36,325 nt of DNA, from assembly GCA_016875225.1 (NCBI GenBank), contig VGRW01000033.1, forward strand, positions 1-36,325, written 5' to 3'. Below, piece after piece: positions 1 to 10,144 of this stretch (the first letter of the stretch is position 1; the number at the start of each line of letters is the position of its first letter). The position numbers were made by a program, and so were the translations under genes. The notes below the pieces were generated by a model that had not been told where the DNA came from, searched no databases, and saw nothing but the letters and a program-made list of their open reading frames with translations. This DNA is from Deltaproteobacteria bacterium. Its GTDB lineage: Bacteria > Myxococcota_A > UBA9160 > SZUA-336.

Positions 1-1213
1 CCCCGCGCAGGATGATCTCCATCTGCGCGCGGCGGCGCTCGAGATCCTCGCGGTTCAGCGACAGATCCGTCGCCATCCGATTGAAGCCCGCCACGAGCTG
101 CGCGATCTCGTCGCGTCCACCCTGCTGCACGCGCACGTCGAGATTTCCCGCGCCGACCTCCGCGGTGGCGAACGCGAGCCGCTCGATGGGCTCGGTGACC
201 TGCTTGGCGAGCCGGAAGCCGATCCAGGACGAGAAGAGCACGCTCGCCAGCGTCACCATCGCGAGCAGCATCAGCATGCTGCCCTGGAACGTGCCCTTGT
301 TCGGCTGCAGCCGTTCGTACGCCTCGCGGGCGGCGCGGATCGCGGAGACGCGTTTGCCGATCGCGCGGGGCAGGAAGCGGTTCACGACCACCACACCGAC
401 GATCTCGCCCGCCTCGTCGCGGCGGACCGGCACCACGGAGCGCACCAGCTCGCCCGGGCCCGCGCCCTCGACGACGCTGCGCTCCTCGCCGTCGAGCCCG
501 GCCCGGATCAGCGCGGAGCTGGCGGCCTCGAACGCCACCACGGCAACCTCGGGGTGGGTCGCCGTGGCGAGAGCGTCGAGCTTGTCGTCGAAGACCTCGA
601 CCACGCCCAGGCCGTACTCGGCCTGCTTCTCCGAGACCAGGCGCTGCAGCGCGGCGGACGACCCGTCTCGGAGCAGGTCGCGCTCGCCGAGCACGCCGGC
701 GATCCGGCGCGCGAAGAACAGCGAGGACTGCTCCGCCTCGGCGTAGTAGGTGTCGGCGACCTCGACCGACTGCCCCAGGCTCTCGGAGAGCTCGAACTCG
801 AACCAGATGTTGACGGCTCGCGACACCAGCAGCGCCGAGAGCACGAAGAGCGCCGACGACGACAGCGCCGTCGCGAAGACGAACGAGATCACGAAGCGCG
901 CGTTCAGCCGCGAGCCGAAGCGCCCGGTGCGCCGATCGATGAAGAGCTTCACCGCGTTGCGCGCGAGCAGGAAGACCAGCAGCCCGATCAGGATGACGCT
1001 CGCGTGCACCAGAGCGAGCAGAAGCGTGTCGCTGCCGATCGGCAGCAGCTTCGAGCGCGTGATCAGCGCCTGCTCGACCGCCAGCAGCACCGCGACGACG
1101 ACGAACGCGAGCGCCGCCAGGCGCCAGTCGCGCCGCCGCCGCCGCCGCTCCGGCGCGGGCAGGCCGGGGCGCTCGTCGATCTTCTGCTCCGAGCCGTTTC
1201 GTGCCGCTTTCAA
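1..1213 (-). CDS. NtrY-like membrane sensor histidine kinase, N-terminal part (cut by window edge)
   Basis: Reading the minus strand gives an open frame of about 404 residues with no stop before the window edge. The layout matches NtrY, the sensor kinase that phosphorylates the NtrX response regulator. A basic run of six Arg sits near residue 23, hydrophobic segments lie at about 33-50, 62-85 and 108-130, an extracytoplasmic region spans about 130-305, another membrane segment about 311-333, and a HAMP linker about 333-385. The frame ends where NtrY proteins begin their PAS domain, so PAS, dimerisation and ATPase parts lie outside the window. An in-frame TAG closely precedes a TTG at 1213, the best start I can find, although it has no clear ribosome-binding site. 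The gene is divergent from the giant TPR gene. Family assignment is by architecture and short motifs, so another HAMP kinase is possible. Confidence 0.8.
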   Translation of the reverse strand, partial: MKAARNGSEQKIDERPGLPAPERRRRRRDWRLAALAFVVVAVLLAVEQALITRSKLLPIGSDTLLLALVHASVILIGLLVFLLARNAVKLFIDRRTGRFGSRLNARFVISFVFATALSSSALFVLSALLVSRAVNIWFEFELSESLGQSVEVADTYYAEAEQSSLFFARRIAGVLGERDLLRDGSSAALQRLVSEKQAEYGLGVVEVFDDKLDALATATHPEVAVVAFEAASSALIRAGLDGEERSVVEGAGPGELVRSVVPVRRDEAGEIVGVVVVNRFLPRAIGKRVSAIRAAREAYERLQPNKGTFQGSMLMLLAMVTLASVLFSSWIGFRLAKQVTEPIERLAFATAEVGAGNLDVRVQQGGRDEIAQLVAGFNRMATDLSLNREDLERRRAQMEIILRG

Positions 1214-1301
1214 GCCGACGCAACGCTAACGCACCAAAGCCGATCGGCTCAAGCGGAGAAGCGCGCATGGCCGGATCGTAAGCCCACGAAAACCCGCCGC
1301 T

Positions 1302-4300
1302 TTGCAGGTGACTTCCGTCAAGCGCTGCGGGCCGGATTCCGAAGAGCCGGAGGTGCAAACGCGCGCAAAGAATCCGGCGACCGCGGACCAGGAAGAGCGC
1401 ATCGCGCGACTCCTGAAGAGCTTCTCCACCGACCCGACCGATGGCCGTGCCTTCCGCACGCTGGAGGAGCACCTGTTCCTCGCCGGCTCGTGGCGAGAGC
1501 TCGCGGGGGTGTACGAGTGCCGGCTCGGCGTGCTCGCGAGCCCGAGCGACGAACACGCGAATCTGCTCGGCCGACTCGCGAACGTCCTGGCCGACCGCAT
1601 CGGTGATACCGCCGCCGCGCGTGCGCGCTACGAGGAGCTGCTGCGCGTGCAGCCGCGAAATCCGAGCGCGCTCTCCTCGCTGCGCCGGCTGCTCACGCGC
1701 TCGGGTGAGCTGACCAGCGCCCTGCAGCTCGCGGAGCTGGAGGAGGCGCAATCGCTCGAGGCCAAGCCTCGCGCGCGGCTGCTGGCCGAGATCGGAGAGC
1801 TCTGGCGCGGCGTCGGCGACGCGGCCGAAGCCCGCAGGCGCTTCGAGGCCGCGCTCGAGCTCGATCCCGGCTGCGCGGCCGCGCTGGCCGGAGTCGCCGC
1901 CATGGCCGAACGACCGTCCGAGCCGGCCGACGCGATCGGAGCGCTCGAGCGACGTCTGCCGACGCTCGCCGGCGCCGCGCGCGCGGACGCGCTGGAGCAG
2001 ATCGTCGCGCTCCTGCCCGCCGCCGAGAGCACCCGCGCGCGCGAGCTGCTCGAGACGCTGCTGCGCGAGTTCCCGGAGCGGCGCGCGCCGCTCGAGCGGC
2101 TGATCGAGCTCGAGCGCAGCGCCGCCAACGTGAGCCGCGTGGGAGAGCTGCAGAGCGCCCTCTTCGCGCTCGTCCGCGATCCGGCGGAGCGCGTGCGCCT
2201 CGCGCTCGAGGCGTGCACGCTCCAGCTCGACGAGGCGGGCGAGGTCGCGGCGGCGGAGCACTGGTGCGAGCAGGCGAACGGGATCGCGCCGGAGAGCGCC
2301 GCCGTACAGAAGCTCCGACTGCGCGTCCATCGCAGGACCGCGAACACCCCCCGCGTGCTCGAGGCGCTCGAGAGACTCGTCGAGATCGAGGGCGACTCGC
2401 CGATGCGCCTGCTCGAGATCGCGGTCCTGCACGAGCGCGAAGGGCGCGCCGAGCAAGCGATCGAGTGGCTCGAGCGACTTCTCGCGCGCGACCCCTACGA
2501 CGACGAATCGCTCGCCATCCTCGAGCGCTGCCTCGCGAGGCTCGGCCGCCACGGCGAGCGCGCCGAGGTGCTCGAGCGGCGCGCAGCGGCGGCGAACAGC
2601 AACGAGGCCGCCGCCGACGCGATCGTCGAGCTCGGCAACCTCCACCTGAGCGCGCTTGCCGATCTCGCCGGGGCGGAAGCGTCCTACCGCCGCGCGCTGG
2701 AGCAGGTGCCGGGGCACGCGGAAGCGTCCACCCAGCTTCGCGAGCTTTTGCGCAAGGGCGAGCGCTTCGCCGAGCTCGCTTCGCTGCTGGAGCAGATCGC
2801 GAAGAGCGCGCCCGCCGGTGCGGAGCGCGCGCGGCTGCTCTGCGAGCTCGCCGAGCTGCAGACGGATCGGCTCGCGGAGCCTGCCGCGGCGCGGCGCAGC
2901 TTCGAGGCCGCGCTCGAATCCGACCCGGCCTGCGCGGCTGCGATCGCCGGGATCGACGCGCTGGCAGGCGACGTTCGCGAGCCGGGCGCGAGGATCACGG
3001 CCTGCGAGCTCGAGCTCGCGCTCGAGCCGCCCGACGCTCGGGCCGTGGAGCTTCTGGAGCTGCTCGCGCGCGCGGCGCTCGAGCTCGGCGATGCCGCGCG
3101 CGCCCGCACGGCCGTCGCACGTTGGGCAACGCTGGCACCGACTCCGGCTTCGCTCGGGCTGCAGGCCGAGCTCGCCCGGGGCGCCTCGGACGAGGAAGGC
3201 GAGGCCGCGGCGCTCGAGGGTCTCGAGGTGCTGCTGCAGGCGACGCCGGCCGCCCACGCGCTCGTCTGCCTGCGACTCGCCGAGCTGTCTCTCGGCAGAC
3301 CCGCGGCCGACGCCCCGCGCGGAGCTGCGTTCTGGTATCGCCGCGCACTCGCGAGCGCTCCCGACGACGCAGAGCTGCGCCGGCGGGTGATCGAGCTTCA
3401 TCGCCGCACCGGAAACCTTCCGGAGCTCGCAAGCGAGCTGCGCGCGGCGCTCGATCGCGCCGGTAGCGCCGCACCGATCGCGCTCTCGCTCGAGCTCGCA
3501 CGCGCGCTCGCCGAGCTCGGAAATCTGAGCGAGGCGAGTCGCGTGCTTCAGCCCGCCTTCGAGCGCGCTCCGGAATCCGCGGATGCCGGAGACCTGCTCG
3601 AAAGCCTCCTGGCCGAGCAGGATCGCATCGAGGAGCTCTGCGACGTGCTCGCGCTTCGGCTCGCCCACGAGCGCGACCCCGCGCGTCGGCGGGAGCTGGC
3701 ACACCGCCAGGCCGGGCTGCTGCTCGAAGGCCTGCAGCGGGCGCCGGATGCCGTGGCGGCGCTGCGCGAGTTCGCGGATCCGACGCGCGACGGCCGACTC
3801 GAGAGCCTCTTCGCGCGCGCGCTCGACGCCGCCGGTGCCCGCGACGAGCTCGAGTCCTGGCTCGAGATGCGCGAGGCGCACGTCGACCCGCACGAGCGGA
3901 CGGCCCTGCGGCTCCGACTCGCCGCGCTGAAGGAGCAGGCGGGCCGCCCGCGCGAGGCGATCACCTGTCTTTCGCGCGCCCTCCACGAGGGCGAAGCGGG
4001 CGACGCGGTGCGCTCGGTTCTGCTCGGACTGCTGCGCGAGCACGGATCGAGCGAAGAGCAGCGGGCGCTCCTCGACGACCTGATCGAGCGAAGCTCCGAT
4101 CCCGCGCTGCGCGCAGCGCTCTGGATCGACCGGGCACGGCTCCTCGCGGAGAAGCTGCGCGATCCCGCCGGCGCGCTCGCCGACCTGGAGCGGGCGCAAG
4201 CGTCGATTCGCCTCGGCTCCGACGAGCTGCGCCTGGTCGCCGCTCTCTGCGCGTCGCTTTCGGCCACCGAGAAGCAGGCCGCGGCTCTTGCGAGGCTCGC

Positions 4301-7300
4301 GGAGTCCACGCCCGACGCCGAGGAGCGCCGCAGCACGTTGCTCCAGCTCTCGCAGCTCTTCGCGGAGGGACCGGAATCGGTCCGCAGCGCGGCGCGCGCG
4401 GAGGAGACGCTGGGTCGGCTGCTCGCACTGGATCCGGCCGACGCGGACGCGTTCGATCGCATCGCCAGGATCTACGAGACGTCGGGTCGCGGCGAGCCGC
4501 TGCGCAGGCTGCTCGCGGAGCGCCTCGCGCAGCCGGCGCTTCGGCCGGACGAGCGCAAGCCGCTCTCCGCCAAGCTCGCCGGGCTCCAGCTCGAGGCCGG
4601 CCAGCCCAGCCTGGCCGCCGAGACGCTCGTCGACTGCCGCAGCCGCGCCGACGAGAGCGACGCCGCGCTGGACGAGCTGCTCTTCAGAGCTCTCGACGCC
4701 GCCGGAAACTCGGTCGGACAGGCGCGACTCTGCGCGGAGCGGGTGGACGCCTGCGAGGGCGCCGATCGCGTGCGCTGGCTCCGGCGCTGGCTCCGCGCGC
4801 TCGAGCGCAACGGGGACGTTCCCGAGTCGCGCCTCGAGCTGATCGATCGGGTGCTCGCGGCGCATCCCGGCGACGGGGATCTGATCGCGGCGCGAATCCC
4901 GCTGCTGCGTGAGCTCGGAACCCCGCAGGCCCTCGCCGACGGGCTGGAGCGCACGCTCGCGGGGTCGGGCCCCGCCTCGGCCGCCGAACGTGCCGTGCTC
5001 GCGCGGGAGCTGCTGCGGCTCTACGAAGGTCCGCTCGCGAACCGCGAGCGGGCGCTCGCGCTCGTCGAGCGAGAGGTCGCCAACGACCCGGCGCTTCGCC
5101 CGCGAGGCCTCGCGGCCGCGCGCGCCCTCGGCAACGCCGAGGCCGAGCTGGCCCTGCTCCGCCCGCTGCTCGCCGACGGCCTGGCCGGCGCGCTCCCTGT
5201 GGACGAGCTGCGCGACCTGGGCCTGGCGCTGTTTCGCGCCGGGGAGACCGAACCCTCCTACGCGATTCTGTGTCGAGCCCACGAGCTCGTCTCCCGCGAT
5301 CGAGAGGTGCTCGCGGCGCTCGAAGCGCTGGCGCGGGGTGCGCGGGACGATGCGCGCCTGGCCGAGCTTCTCGCCTCGCGCTTCCCGCTCGAAGCCGAGG
5401 CCTCGCGAGCTCGAATCGCCGCGGAAGCGGCCGCGGTCGCAGCTCGGCGCGGCGACGCGCAGGCCGAGCTTCTCTGGCTGCGCAAGCTGAACGCGCTCAC
5501 GCCGGGGACGGACGAGAACCTGACCCGCCGGCTCGCGCTCGAGCGATCGGTGGGCACGGCCAGCGGACGTCTCGACGCGATTCTCGCCCTGCTCGCGATC
5601 GCGACCGATCCCGAGGAGCGCGCCGAGCTCGAAGCCGCCGGGGGCGAGGTGCTCGTCGAGAGCGGGCGCCTCGCGGACGCGAGCGCCTGTTTCGCGCGCG
5701 CTCTGGCCGGCAGGCGTGCGCCGCGGCTTGGCTGGCTGCGCGCGCAGAGCGACCTGCTCGCGCGCCTCGGCCGCACCACCGAGCGCGTGGACGTGCTGCG
5801 ATTGCTGGCCAGCCATCCCGAGGCCGCGCCCGAGGAGCGCGCGCGTCACCAGCGCGAGCGCATCGAGCTCCTCTCGTCGCATCCGGAGCTGCGCGAAGAG
5901 GCCGCGCTCCAGATGCGCATGCTGATCGACTCGGATCCGAGCGCCGCGCGCCCGGCCCAGCTCGAGCGCATGCTCCGCCTGCTGCAGCTCTACCGCGATC
6001 TCGGCCGCGACGCCGAGTGGTGCGCGCTCGCCGAGCGCGTGCACGGGCTCTCGCCCGAAGCGGAGCGGGCCTCGCTCGAACGCGAGATCGCGGAGCGGCT
6101 CGGCCGCAGGCTGGGCTCGACCGACCAGGCCATCGCCGCGTGGCAGCGCGTGCTGCTGCGCGCGCCCGCCGATTCCGCCGCGCTCCAGGGGCTGTGCGAG
6201 CTGCTGCGCAGGCCCGGCGACGAGGCGCGTCGCGCCGATGCGCTCGAGCGGCTCGCGGCGACAGGCCCCGCCGGCGCCGAACGCCTCTGGCTCGACGCGA
6301 GCCGCCTGCGCTGGAGCTCGCTCGCCGACGCGCGCGCGGCGCTAGACGACGTCGATCGGGCGCTCGCGCTCGCGCCTCGGCTCGACGGCGCGCACGATCT
6401 GCGCTCCGAACTCTGCGCCCACCTCGATCAGCACAGCGAGGAGGCCGCCTCGCTGCGCGAGCTGCTCGACGTCGAGCCGCGCGGCCCCCAGGCCGCCGAC
6501 CGCTGGCTGAGACTCGCCCAGCTCGCCGCGGCCCGCGACGACGCCGCGCCCGAGGCGATCGCTTCGGCGGAGCAGGCGCTCCTGCTGGCGCGCGGGCAGC
6601 GCTCGATGGTGCGCGAGGTGCGGCGGGTCTTCGAACGCGCGCGAGCCTGGGAACGCGCCCGCGATCTGCTTCGAGAAGAGGTCGAGGCTGCGACACGAGC
6701 GGAGGCGCCCGCTCTGCTGCGCCGACTGGCCAGGATCGCCTGGGACGAGCTTCGCGACGCGGTGCTCGCCTGCGACGCGCTCGAGGCGATCGAGGCGAGC
6801 GAGGCGCTGCGCGTGGACGACCGCGAGCGCTTCGCGGCAGCGCTTGCCGAGCTCGGTCGACACTCCGAGTCGCTGGCTCAGCGCGAGAAGGCGCTGACGG
6901 AGGTCGGAGACCTCGCCACCGGCGCAAGCTGGCTCGCGCTCGCGCGCGAGACGATGCAGAGGCTCGACGATCCCGGCCGGACACGCGAGGCCTGCGATCG
7001 CGCGCTCGCTCGCGAGCCCCACCTGATCGAGGCGCTCGAGCTCCGCGCCGGCGTCAACGCACGACTCTGCGATCCCGCGCGCGAGCTCGAGGACGTGCTC
7101 GAGCTCGCCGAGCTCGAGGCGTCGCCCGTCCAGTCCGCCACCTGGTTCACCCGCGGCGCGGAGATCGCGCGAAACCGGCTTGGCGACGAGGCGCGAGCCG
7201 GGGCGCTGTACCGGGCCGCGCTGAAGCGCGATTCGAGCCACCTTCCCGCGCTTCTCGGAGCCGGCGAGCTCGCGCTCGCCCGCGGCGACTGGGCCGAGGC

Positions 7301-9104
7301 CGAGCGAAGCCACGGGCTGGCCACCGCGCTCCTTCCCGGTACACCGGAAGCTCCGCGGCTCGCCGCAGTGGCGCGTTCGGCCGCGCGGGCCGCGGCCGAG
7401 CAGCAGCGCCAGGCGGAGGCGTACCGTTACCTGGAGCTCTCGCTTCAGCAGGAGCCCGACCACCCGGAGTCCCTCGACGCGATCGCGATCCAGTCCCTGC
7501 GGCTCGGTGCCTACGAGAAGGCGCGCGACAGCATCGACCGGCGCCTGCGCCGCTCGGATCTCGCGCCGCAGGAGTACGCGGATCGGCTCGTGAAGCTCGC
7601 CCAGGCCTGCGAAGGCCTGCAGCAGCTCGATCGCGCCGCAGCGGCTCTCGAAGAGGTACTGTCGATCCGGCCCGCGGACGAGGTCTCTCGGGCGCGCGCC
7701 GTCGATCTTCTCGAGCGTCTGGGCGAGACCGAGCGCGCGGTGCTGCAGCTCGACGCCTGGAGCGAGCAGGCGCCTGCGGAGTTCGCCTCGCGGCTGCGCG
7801 TGCGCGCAGCCGCTCTCGAGCTCTCGGCGGGCGATCGCGCCAGCGCGCGCGCGCGTCTGGAGGCGATCACCGCGACCGACGCGGCGCCGGACGATGCGTG
7901 GACCGCGCTTCTCGATCTGTCGCGCGCCGACGACGTCCCGGCCTCGACGCTCGCGCTCGCAGAGCGCGCCCTCTGCAGCGTTCGGTCGCCTCGCGCGCGC
8001 GGCGCGATCCTCTGGCTCGCCGCGGAAGCCGATCTTGCACTGGGCCGCCGCGCTGACGCGGCGCGGCTCGCGATCGAAGCGCTCGGCTGCGACCCGGCCC
8101 ACCTCCCCGCCGCGCGACTCCTCGCCGCGGAGCTCGGCCAGCTCGAGGACTGGCGACAGGCGGTGGCGCTGCTCGAGCGCGCGCTCGACGTGGCCCACCC
8201 GGAACGCACGGTCGAATCGGAGCTGTGGGAGGCAATCGGTCGCGCCTACGCGGGGCCACTCGAGGACATCGAGCGCGCGCAGCGCTGCTACCGGCGCGCG
8301 CTCGAGTGCAACCCGCTGCGCTCGAGCGCGCGCGAGGCGCTCGCAGACACGACCGCCTTCGATCCGTCTGCGCACCGCGAGTCGGTCGCTGCACACCGCG
8401 AGCTGCTGGCGGCCAATCCAGCGCGACGCAGCTCCTGGCGCGCGCTCGAGCGCATCGCTGAGCACTGGAAGCGAGAGCGCGCGCAGATCACCTGCTCTGC
8501 GGTGCTGAAGGCGCTCGCGCCCGCATCGGGGACCGCAGCGGCGCCGCAGATGCTGCTCGCCGAGCTCGGTCCTGCCGGAAACTCGAGCGTCGCGGCGGCG
8601 AGCGAGCTCCTCCTGGCCCTTGCCGAGGCAGGCGCCCAGCCAGCAAGCGGCGCGGACGGAGCCGGTATCCCGAAGCTCTCGTTCGGGCTGAAGCGCGAGG
8701 TCGCCGCGATCGCCGGCAGCTCCTGGGGTCTTCCCGACGAGGTGCTCAAGAACGCCTGGAGTCAGCCGGGCGAGGACACGGGCCAGCCCGGCGAGGACCT
8801 CGGCCGGCGGGCACGCCGTCGCCTGAAGCGCGTCATGCGCAGCGTCGACGCCGAGCTGCTTCGCGCGCTCGAGCCCGAGGTCTGGCGCGCCGAGGTTCTG
8901 GCGCAAGCGGCCGCGCGACTGGTCGCCACGAGCGCGATGGACCTACGCGAGCTGCTGCTCGAGCTCACCGAGTGTTGGCCCGCGACGGCCGAGCTGCAGC
9001 TGCGCAGCAACGGGGACCTCGCGGCGGGAATCCAGCTCTGCCCGCCCGCCAGGGCGCTCCTGCTCCGGCTCGGAAACGCCACGATCGCCTCGCTCGGACT
9101 CTGA
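1302..9104 (+). CDS. Giant tetratricopeptide-repeat protein (about 2,600 residues)
   Basis: One uninterrupted frame of 2,600 codons consists almost wholly of Ala/Leu/Glu/Arg-rich helical pairs with the TPR pattern (A..RYEELL..QP.N, ARRRFEAALELDP, AEASYRRALEQVP and so on). I see no signal peptide, membrane segment or catalytic motif, so it looks like a cytoplasmic scaffold. Two blocks, at about residues 177-205 and 530-558, are near copies, which points to growth by internal duplication. The C-terminal 150 residues are less repetitive. The start is uncertain: TTG at 1302, GTG at 1308 or GTG at 1353 are in frame, and none has a well-placed ribosome-binding site. The gene is divergent from the NtrY-like gene across 88 bases and convergent with lpxC. 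TPR arrays bind protein partners, but nothing here names the partner, so no function is assigned. Confidence 0.88.
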   Translation: MQVTSVKRCGPDSEEPEVQTRAKNPATADQEERIARLLKSFSTDPTDGRAFRTLEEHLFLAGSWRELAGVYECRLGVLASPSDEHANLLGRLANVLADRIGDTAAARARYEELLRVQPRNPSALSSLRRLLTRSGELTSALQLAELEEAQSLEAKPRARLLAEIGELWRGVGDAAEARRRFEAALELDPGCAAALAGVAAMAERPSEPADAIGALERRLPTLAGAARADALEQIVALLPAAESTRARELLETLLREFPERRAPLERLIELERSAANVSRVGELQSALFALVRDPAERVRLALEACTLQLDEAGEVAAAEHWCEQANGIAPESAAVQKLRLRVHRRTANTPRVLEALERLVEIEGDSPMRLLEIAVLHEREGRAEQAIEWLERLLARDPYDDESLAILERCLARLGRHGERAEVLERRAAAANSNEAAADAIVELGNLHLSALADLAGAEASYRRALEQVPGHAEASTQLRELLRKGERFAELASLLEQIAKSAPAGAERARLLCELAELQTDRLAEPAAARRSFEAALESDPACAAAIAGIDALAGDVREPGARITACELELALEPPDARAVELLELLARAALELGDAARARTAVARWATLAPTPASLGLQAELARGASDEEGEAAALEGLEVLLQATPAAHALVCLRLAELSLGRPAADAPRGAAFWYRRALASAPDDAELRRRVIELHRRTGNLPELASELRAALDRAGSAAPIALSLELARALAELGNLSEASRVLQPAFERAPESADAGDLLESLLAEQDRIEELCDVLALRLAHERDPARRRELAHRQAGLLLEGLQRAPDAVAALREFADPTRDGRLESLFARALDAAGARDELESWLEMREAHVDPHERTALRLRLAALKEQAGRPREAITCLSRALHEGEAGDAVRSVLLGLLREHGSSEEQRALLDDLIERSSDPALRAALWIDRARLLAEKLRDPAGALADLERAQASIRLGSDELRLVAALCASLSATEKQAAALARLAESTPDAEERRSTLLQLSQLFAEGPESVRSAARAEETLGRLLALDPADADAFDRIARIYETSGRGEPLRRLLAERLAQPALRPDERKPLSAKLAGLQLEAGQPSLAAETLVDCRSRADESDAALDELLFRALDAAGNSVGQARLCAERVDACEGADRVRWLRRWLRALERNGDVPESRLELIDRVLAAHPGDGDLIAARIPLLRELGTPQALADGLERTLAGSGPASAAERAVLARELLRLYEGPLANRERALALVEREVANDPALRPRGLAAARALGNAEAELALLRPLLADGLAGALPVDELRDLGLALFRAGETEPSYAILCRAHELVSRDREVLAALEALARGARDDARLAELLASRFPLEAEASRARIAAEAAAVAARRGDAQAELLWLRKLNALTPGTDENLTRRLALERSVGTASGRLDAILALLAIATDPEERAELEAAGGEVLVESGRLADASACFARALAGRRAPRLGWLRAQSDLLARLGRTTERVDVLRLLASHPEAAPEERARHQRERIELLSSHPELREEAALQMRMLIDSDPSAARPAQLERMLRLLQLYRDLGRDAEWCALAERVHGLSPEAERASLEREIAERLGRRLGSTDQAIAAWQRVLLRAPADSAALQGLCELLRRPGDEARRADALERLAATGPAGAERLWLDASRLRWSSLADARAALDDVDRALALAPRLDGAHDLRSELCAHLDQHSEEAASLRELLDVEPRGPQAADRWLRLAQLAAARDDAAPEAIASAEQALLLARGQRSMVREVRRVFERARAWERARDLLREEVEAATRAEAPALLRRLARIAWDELRDAVLACDALEAIEASEALRVDDRERFAAALAELGRHSESLAQREKALTEVGDLATGASWLALARETMQRLDDPGRTREACDRALAREPHLIEALELRAGVNARLCDPARELEDVLELAELEASPVQSATWFTRGAEIARNRLGDEARAGALYRAALKRDSSHLPALLGAGELALARGDWAEAERSHGLATALLPGTPEAPRLAAVARSAARAAAEQQRQAEAYRYLELSLQQEPDHPESLDAIAIQSLRLGAYEKARDSIDRRLRRSDLAPQEYADRLVKLAQACEGLQQLDRAAAALEEVLSIRPADEVSRARAVDLLERLGETERAVLQLDAWSEQAPAEFASRLRVRAAALELSAGDRASARARLEAITATDAAPDDAWTALLDLSRADDVPASTLALAERALCSVRSPRARGAILWLAAEADLALGRRADAARLAIEALGCDPAHLPAARLLAAELGQLEDWRQAVALLERALDVAHPERTVESELWEAIGRAYAGPLEDIERAQRCYRRALECNPLRSSAREALADTTAFDPSAHRESVAAHRELLAANPARRSSWRALERIAEHWKRERAQITCSAVLKALAPASGTAAAPQMLLAELGPAGNSSVAAASELLLALAEAGAQPASGADGAGIPKLSFGLKREVAAIAGSSWGLPDEVLKNAWSQPGEDTGQPGEDLGRRARRRLKRVMRSVDAELLRALEPEVWRAEVLAQAAARLVATSAMDLRELLLELTECWPATAELQLRSNGDLAAGIQLCPPARALLLRLGNATIASLGL

Positions 9105-9125
9105 TCGTCACGCTCGAGCGTGCGA

Positions 9126-9151
9126 CCTCGCGAGCGACGAGGGACGCGAGG
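9126..9151. terminator. Weak hairpin between convergent genes
   Basis: CCTCGCG at 9126-9132 and CGCGAGG at 9145-9151 form a 7-bp inverted repeat with a 12-base loop, in the 49-base gap between the stop of the TPR gene and the stop of lpxC. There is no T-run on either side. It could end transcription from both sides, or be a chance repeat in GC-rich DNA. Confidence 0.25.
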
Positions 9152-9153
9152 CG

Positions 9154-10077
9154 CTAGACGCGGCCGGGGACGGGCTGCAGCACCGCCCCTTCGCGGGCCG
9201 GCTCGCGTTCGCTGCTCGGCGTCTCGAGCGTCCAGCAGCTCGGATTCGCGCGGATCTCGGCGACCAGCGCCTGGTGAAGCTTGTGGCCGCCGCGCACCGC
9301 CTTCACGTGGCCCTGGAGGGGCACTCCGAGAAGCGCGAGATCTCCGATCAGATCGAGCACCTTGTGGCGCGCGAACTCGTCTCGGAAGCGCAGGCCTTCG
9401 GTGTTCAACACGCGCGTCTCGTCGAGCACGATCGCGTTCGAGAGCGACCCTCCGCGCGCGAGGCCGATCGCCTGCAAGCGCTGCGTGTCCTTCAGGAAGC
9501 CAAAGGTTCGCGCGGGAGCGATCTCGCGCGCGAAGAGCTCCGGGCTGATCACCCAGCTCTCGAGCGCCTGGCGGCCGATCACCGGATGGGAGTAGTCGAT
9601 CTCCACGGAGACCTTGAAGTCTCGAGACGGCAGCACCCGAACCCAGCGATTTCCGTCTCGGACTTCGATCGGGCGGCGGATCACGATCCGGCGCCGCATT
9701 CGCGCCTGTGGCCGGACACCGGCCTGCTGGATCAAGTAGACGAACGAGCCGGCGCTGCCGTCCATGATCGGAAGCTCGGGCCCGGAGACCTCGACCGTGC
9801 AGTTGTCGATGCCCATTCCACGCAGGGCCGCGACCAGGTGCTCGATCGTCGACAGGCTCGCGCCCTCGTTGCCCAGCGTCGTCGCGAGCGTCGTGTCGGT
9901 CACCCATTCGGCACGCGCGGGGAAGCGCGTCGGCTTCTCGAGGTCGGTGCGCACGAACAAGATCCCGGTTCCGGGGGCTGCCGGCCGCAGTGCCAGATCG
10001 ACCGGCTCGCCGGTGTGCAGCCCGATTCCGGTGCATTGCACACGCGATGCGATCGTATGCTCGACGCCTCTAAGCAC
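9154..10077 (-). CDS. lpxC: UDP-3-O-acyl-N-acetylglucosamine deacetylase LpxC
   Basis: This is the zinc-dependent deacetylase of the committed step of lipid A synthesis in the cytoplasm. With the GTG start at 10077 (a G-run about 7 bases upstream) the protein has 307 residues, and the key positions fall almost exactly where E. coli LpxC has them: Glu79-His80 in STIEHLVAAL, His238 and Asp242 in HKVLDLIGDLALLG, and catalytic His265 in GGHKLHQAL. The LPIMDGSA and ARTFGF motifs are also present. Longer in-frame starts, up to 10149, would begin inside the sigma-54 promoter and add residues the family lacks. Downstream it converges with the giant TPR gene. Upstream, on the same strand, lies the TPR-kinase gene, separated by 242 bases that carry the promoter. 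All catalytic residues are intact. Confidence 0.97.
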   Translation of the reverse strand: MLRGVEHTIASRVQCTGIGLHTGEPVDLALRPAAPGTGILFVRTDLEKPTRFPARAEWVTDTTLATTLGNEGASLSTIEHLVAALRGMGIDNCTVEVSGPELPIMDGSAGSFVYLIQQAGVRPQARMRRRIVIRRPIEVRDGNRWVRVLPSRDFKVSVEIDYSHPVIGRQALESWVISPELFAREIAPARTFGFLKDTQRLQAIGLARGGSLSNAIVLDETRVLNTEGLRFRDEFARHKVLDLIGDLALLGVPLQGHVKAVRGGHKLHQALVAEIRANPSCWTLETPSSEREPAREGAVLQPVPGRV

Positions 10078-10144
10078 GACTACCCCCCGAAATCCGCCCC
10101 AAGGCGCCCGGCAAAGGGCCCCCCCACAGGGATGCCCATCCAAA

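Noticed and set aside
554-1606. Long plus-strand open frames over the NtrY-like gene
   Set aside because: Arg/Gln-rich composition without domain pattern; the minus strand gives a clear membrane kinase. These are GC-rich shadow frames.
5270-8056. A 928-residue frame inside the TPR gene
   Set aside because: It is Arg/Ala/Gly-rich without structure and lies in a shifted frame of the long TPR reading, so it is not a gene.
6342-8906. An 854-residue minus-strand frame opposite the TPR gene
   Set aside because: Typical mirror frame of GC-rich DNA; no motif, while the plus frame shows consistent TPR repeats.
10128-10141. GGATG / CATCC hairpin near the lpxC transcript start
   Set aside because: Only five pairs; no support for a riboswitch or attenuator.
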